Below, piece by piece: positions 14,010 to 17,197 of a stretch of 17,197 bases of DNA. Origin of the DNA: Alphaproteobacteria bacterium. GTDB taxonomy: Bacteria; Pseudomonadota; Alphaproteobacteria; Puniceispirillales; Puniceispirillaceae. Position 1 is the first letter of the stretch. Each line of letters opens with the position of its first letter. The notes beneath the pieces are model-generated. The model did not search any database. It was not told the origin of the DNA and worked only from the letters and a program-made list of their open reading frames with translations. A program made the position numbers and the translations under genes. The stretch covers positions 4,171 through 21,367 of the forward strand of contig WTJO01000063.1 of NCBI GenBank assembly GCA_011524805.1, in the 5' to 3' direction.

Positions 14010-16880
14010 ATGGATTCATCATTGCTTTCAGGTGCCAATGCTACATTTATTGCCGAAATGCAGCAGGCATGGCAACAAGACCCATCTTCTGTTCCGGCCG
14101 AATGGGCGGAATGGTTCGAGATGTTTGGCGCCTTTGCCGATACTGCCGAATATAAGCCAAGCTGGGGTAAGGAAGAGACCAAAATTGTCGGTGCGCATGA
14201 CCCCGAAGCATCGATAAAGGCAGTTGCCCAGGGCATTGCCGGCAACCGTGATTTGATGGCAAGTGACGTCAGAAGCGCAACTCTGGACAGTTTGCGGGCG
14301 ATTATGCTGATAAGAGCCTATCGTATCAGAGGCCATTTGCTGGCCAAGCTTGATCCGCTGGAATTGCTGGAAAAGGAAATCCATCCCGAACTTGATCCTG
14401 CCAGTTATGGCTTTACGGCAGAAGATTATGACAGGCCGATTTTCATCAATAATGTGCTTGGTCTGGAAACAGCCACATTGCACGAGATTCTGGATATTGT
14501 CACGCGCACCTATTGTTCGACCATTGGGGTGGAATTTATGCATATTCAGGATCCGGCACAAAAAGCATGGATTCAAGAGCGGATTGAAGCAATTGGCAAC
14601 CGCACAGAATTTACCGATAGAGGCAAGGTAGCGATTTTTGAAAAACTGGTTGCCGCCGAAAAATTCGAGCAGTTTCTGCATAAAAAATATATTGGCACCA
14701 AACGCTTTGGTCTGGATGGTGGTGAAGCACTTATCCCTGCATTAGAGCAGATTTTGAAGCGTGGCGGGCAGATGGGTCTGACCGAGGTGGTTATCGGCAT
14801 GCCGCATAGAGGCAGGCTGAATGTACTTCACAATGTTATGGATAAACCGTTCAGGGCTATTATTTCGGAATTTCTGGGCAACCCGTCAAATCCGGAAGAA
14901 GCTGGCGGGTCAGGAGATGTGAAATATCATATGGGCGCATCATCAGATCGCCAGTTTGACGATAATGAAATTCATCTCAGCCTTGCGCCAAATCCCTCGC
15001 ATCTTGAGATTGTTGACCCTGTTGTTGTTGGCCGTGTCAGGGCAAAGCAGGATCAGATAGAAGATGATGATCGCACTAAGGTGCTTGGTGTATTGCTTCA
15101 TGGAGATGCCGCCTTCGCAGGTCAGGGTGTTGTAGCAGAGACCTTTGCTTTTTCTGCCTTGCGTGGCTACCGGTCAGGCGGCACCATCCATATTATTGTC
15201 AATAACCAGATAGGCTTTACCACCAGCCCGTCATATTCACGCTCGTCACCCTATCCGACAGATGTGGCCAAGATGGTGATGTCACCGATTTTCCATGTAA
15301 ATGGTGATGATCCTGAAGCGGTTGTGCATGCTGCGCGTATTGCTGTCGAATTCCGTCAGACATTCGGATGTGATGTTGTGCTGGATATTTTCTGTTACCG
15401 CCGCTTTGGCCATAATGAGGGCGATGAGCCATCATTCACCCAGCCATTAATGTATAAGCAGATAGGCCAGCAACAGACTACACAGCAAAAATATGCTGCT
15501 CAGCTGATAGAAGAAGGCGTGCTTACAGCCGAAAAGGCAGCGGCTATTCTGGATAGTCAGGAAGCCTATTTCAATGCAGAATTTGAAGCAGGCATGACCT
15601 TTAAGCCAAATAAGGCAGACTGGCTGGAAGGTCAGTGGACAGGCTTTACCAAAGCCTATGGTGACAAACGCCGTGGCGAGACAGCCGCTACTATGGATAT
15701 GCTGAAAAAAATTGCTGGTGTGATCACCACAATACCGGACAGCATCACCCCGCATAACAAGCTAAAACGCGTCGTTGAAGCCCGCCGCAAGGCGCTTGAG
15801 TCAGGTCAAAATATAGACTGGGCAACAGCAGAGCATCTGGCTTTTGGCACCTTGCTGCTAGAAGGCAAAAAAGTGCGCCTATCTGGTCAGGATAGCTGTC
15901 GCGGCACCTTTAGCCAGCGTCATTCGGTATTTATTGATCAGCCATCTGAAGCCAGATATATCCCGCTTTCCCATCTTGATGAGGGGCAGGCAGAATTTGA
16001 AGTGATTGACTCGCCTCTTTCAGAAGCCTCGGTGATGGGGTTTGAATATGGCTTTGCGATGGCCGAACCTAATGCGCTGGTGATGTGGGAAGCCCAGTTT
16101 GGCGACTTTGCCAATGGTGCACAGGTGGTGATTGACCAGTTTATCTGCTCAGGTGAGGCCAAATGGCTGCGCATGAACGGGCTGGTATTGCTGTTACCGC
16201 ATGGATATGAAGGTCAGGGGCCAGAACATTCATCTGCGCGTCTTGAAAGATATCTACAGCTATGTGCAGAAGATAATATGCAGGTGGTGAACTGTTCCAC
16301 ACCAGCCAATTATTTTCACGTGTTACGACGTCAGCTACATCGCGATTTCCGCAAGCCGCTAATTGTGATGACACCAAAATCCCTGTTGCGGCATAAATTA
16401 TGTGTATCTGATTTGTCTGAAATGGCAGAGGGTACCTGTTTCCACCGTATCCTTGACGAAACAGACAAAAAGATCGCCGACAAGCAGGTTAAGCGGGTGG
16501 TGATGTGTTCTGGTAAGGTCTATTATGATCTGCTTGAAGAGCGCGAGCAAAAACAGATTAAAGATGTGAAAATTATCCGGCTTGAACAAATCTATCCGTT
16601 CCCGCATAAGACGCTGGTAGATATTCTGTCCCAGACTCCGAAAGCAGAGCTTGTCTGGTGTCAGGAAGAGCCAAAAAATATGGGTAGCTGGACATTTGTG
16701 CGTGACTATCTGGAATCAGCGATGCAGGATGCCGGCATGGGCGCTGGCAGGGCTATCTATGCTGGCCGGAAAGAAGCTGCTTCACCAGCAACAGGGTCAG
16801 CCGCACGCCATAAACATGAACAAGAAGAACTGGTATCAGCTGCGCTTGCGTCTGAAAAACAGGGCATTGCAGCTGAATAG
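14010..16880 (+). CDS. sucA: 2-oxoglutarate dehydrogenase E1 component
   Basis: The thiamine-diphosphate-dependent E1 decarboxylates 2-oxoglutarate and passes the succinyl group to lipoyl-SucB. The 956-residue product has the usual length. An N-terminal segment rich in Trp and Asp (residues 15-36), typical of the E2-binding region, comes first. VIGMPHRGRLNVL (261-273) holds an active-site histidine. The ThDP/Mg motif starts at GDAAFAGQG (365-373) and ends in NNQIGFTT (398-405). A conserved block RFGHNEGDEPSFTQP is at 465-479, and the transketolase-like C-terminal half includes MWEAQFGDFANGAQ. GAGGGAG at 13996-14002 lies seven bases before the ATG. sucB starts 28 bases after the stop. Confidence 0.98.
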   Translation: MDSSLLSGANATFIAEMQQAWQQDPSSVPAEWAEWFEMFGAFADTAEYKPSWGKEETKIVGAHDPEASIKAVAQGIAGNRDLMASDVRSATLDSLRAIMLIRAYRIRGHLLAKLDPLELLEKEIHPELDPASYGFTAEDYDRPIFINNVLGLETATLHEILDIVTRTYCSTIGVEFMHIQDPAQKAWIQERIEAIGNRTEFTDRGKVAIFEKLVAAEKFEQFLHKKYIGTKRFGLDGGEALIPALEQILKRGGQMGLTEVVIGMPHRGRLNVLHNVMDKPFRAIISEFLGNPSNPEEAGGSGDVKYHMGASSDRQFDDNEIHLSLAPNPSHLEIVDPVVVGRVRAKQDQIEDDDRTKVLGVLLHGDAAFAGQGVVAETFAFSALRGYRSGGTIHIIVNNQIGFTTSPSYSRSSPYPTDVAKMVMSPIFHVNGDDPEAVVHAARIAVEFRQTFGCDVVLDIFCYRRFGHNEGDEPSFTQPLMYKQIGQQQTTQQKYAAQLIEEGVLTAEKAAAILDSQEAYFNAEFEAGMTFKPNKADWLEGQWTGFTKAYGDKRRGETAATMDMLKKIAGVITTIPDSITPHNKLKRVVEARRKALESGQNIDWATAEHLAFGTLLLEGKKVRLSGQDSCRGTFSQRHSVFIDQPSEARYIPLSHLDEGQAEFEVIDSPLSEASVMGFEYGFAMAEPNALVMWEAQFGDFANGAQVVIDQFICSGEAKWLRMNGLVLLLPHGYEGQGPEHSSARLERYLQLCAEDNMQVVNCSTPANYFHVLRRQLHRDFRKPLIVMTPKSLLRHKLCVSDLSEMAEGTCFHRILDETDKKIADKQVKRVVMCSGKVYYDLLEEREQKQIKDVKIIRLEQIYPFPHKTLVDILSQTPKAELVWCQEEPKNMGSWTFVRDYLESAMQDAGMGAGRAIYAGRKEAASPATGSAARHKHEQEELVSAALASEKQGIAAE

Positions 16881-16907
16881 GCAACAAAACAGGATAAGGA
16901 AAAATTC

Positions 16908-17197
16908 ATGAGTACAGAAATCAAAGTACCTGTTCTTGGTGAATCAGTCGTTGAAGCAACCGTGTCTCAATGGATGAAAGCAAAGGGTGATGCTGTTCAG
17001 GCTGACGAGCCTATTGTCGAGCTTGAAACAGACAAGGTAACGCTTGAGGTGCCCTCGCCTGTGGCTGGCGTGCTTGAAGATATTGTCGCCGCAGAAGGCA
17101 GCACGGTCGGGGTAGATGCGTTGCTGGCGGTTGTTGCCGAAGGTAAGGCCGCTGCTGCCCAGCCTGCTAGCGCGCCCGCAAAAGACACTTCGACACC
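16908..17197 (+). CDS. sucB: 2-oxoglutarate dehydrogenase E2 component, partial
   Basis: Dihydrolipoamide succinyltransferase, cut by the window end after about 96 codons. The visible part is the N-terminal lipoyl domain: it starts MSTEIKVPVLGESVVEATV, and the lipoylation site is K43 in ETDKVTLEVPSP. An Ala/Pro-rich linker begins at about residue 81. The catalytic domain is not in the window. AAGGA at 16896-16900 stands seven bases before the ATG at 16908. VPVLGESV with ETDK distinguishes it from the pyruvate dehydrogenase E2, and the position after sucA settles the assignment. Confidence 0.96.
   Translation, partial: MSTEIKVPVLGESVVEATVSQWMKAKGDAVQADEPIVELETDKVTLEVPSPVAGVLEDIVAAEGSTVGVDALLAVVAEGKAAAAQPASAPAKDTST

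Noticed and set aside
14028..14681. Long - strand open frame inside sucA (217 codons)
   Set aside because: It overlaps the conserved N-terminal part of SucA in antisense and has no recognisable motif.
1..17197. CRISPR, defence island, prophage, transposon or RNA gene
   Set aside because: No spaced repeats, transposase, integrase or tRNA/rRNA-like sequence was seen; the genes are nearly all conserved core metabolism in tight order.

Overview
The window is a compact block of housekeeping genes from an alphaproteobacterium, with base composition that looks close to balanced rather than GC-rich. Three things support this: protein signatures of alphaproteobacterial type (SdhA, SdhD, SucA, LeuC), the order rplS-leuC-leuD-leuB-asd, and the linkage of sdhCDAB, zapE, mdh, sucC, sucD, sucA and sucB. 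The moderate composition and short spacers would fit a marine lineage such as SAR116, but that is an inference; no rRNA or taxon-specific marker lies in the window.

Layout. Bases 1-90 hold the upstream edge and a possible promoter. Ribosomal protein L19 (rplS, 91-468) ends in an intrinsic terminator (504-533). Leucine biosynthesis genes leuC, leuD and leuB follow (588-3843), then asd (3890-4924), all on +. A PdxY-like pyridoxal kinase (4945-5772) is the only - strand gene; it converges on asd and diverges from sdhC. The 199-base gap 5773-5971 probably carries both divergent promoters. Then come sdhC, sdhD, sdhA and sdhB (5972-9525), zapE (9526-10650, starting on the base after the sdhB stop) and mdh (10817-11767), whose last codons form an intrinsic terminator. 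sucC, sucD and sucA (11851-16880) and the start of sucB (16908 to the window end) form the last unit. No intergenic stretch exceeds 300 bases; the longest are 5773-5971 and 10651-10816.

How the genes work together. SucA and SucB (with Lpd, not in the window) make succinyl-CoA, SucCD converts it to succinate with nucleotide triphosphate formation, SdhABCD oxidises succinate to fumarate and reduces quinone, and Mdh makes oxaloacetate. Only fumarase is missing for the segment 2-oxoglutarate to oxaloacetate. LeuCDB perform the isomerase and dehydrogenase steps of leucine synthesis (leuA is not here). Asd makes aspartate semialdehyde for lysine/diaminopimelate, threonine and methionine. PdxY would salvage pyridoxal to PLP.

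I found no mobile element, CRISPR array, tRNA, rRNA, toxin-antitoxin or defence gene, and no evidence of an undescribed system. The points worth a second look are small: a terminator embedded in the mdh coding end, two intercistronic inverted repeats, the zero-gap sdhB-zapE junction, substitutions in a conserved LeuB block, and a hand-counted excess of the hexamer GACAGG with a matching Asp-Arg codon-pair bias.
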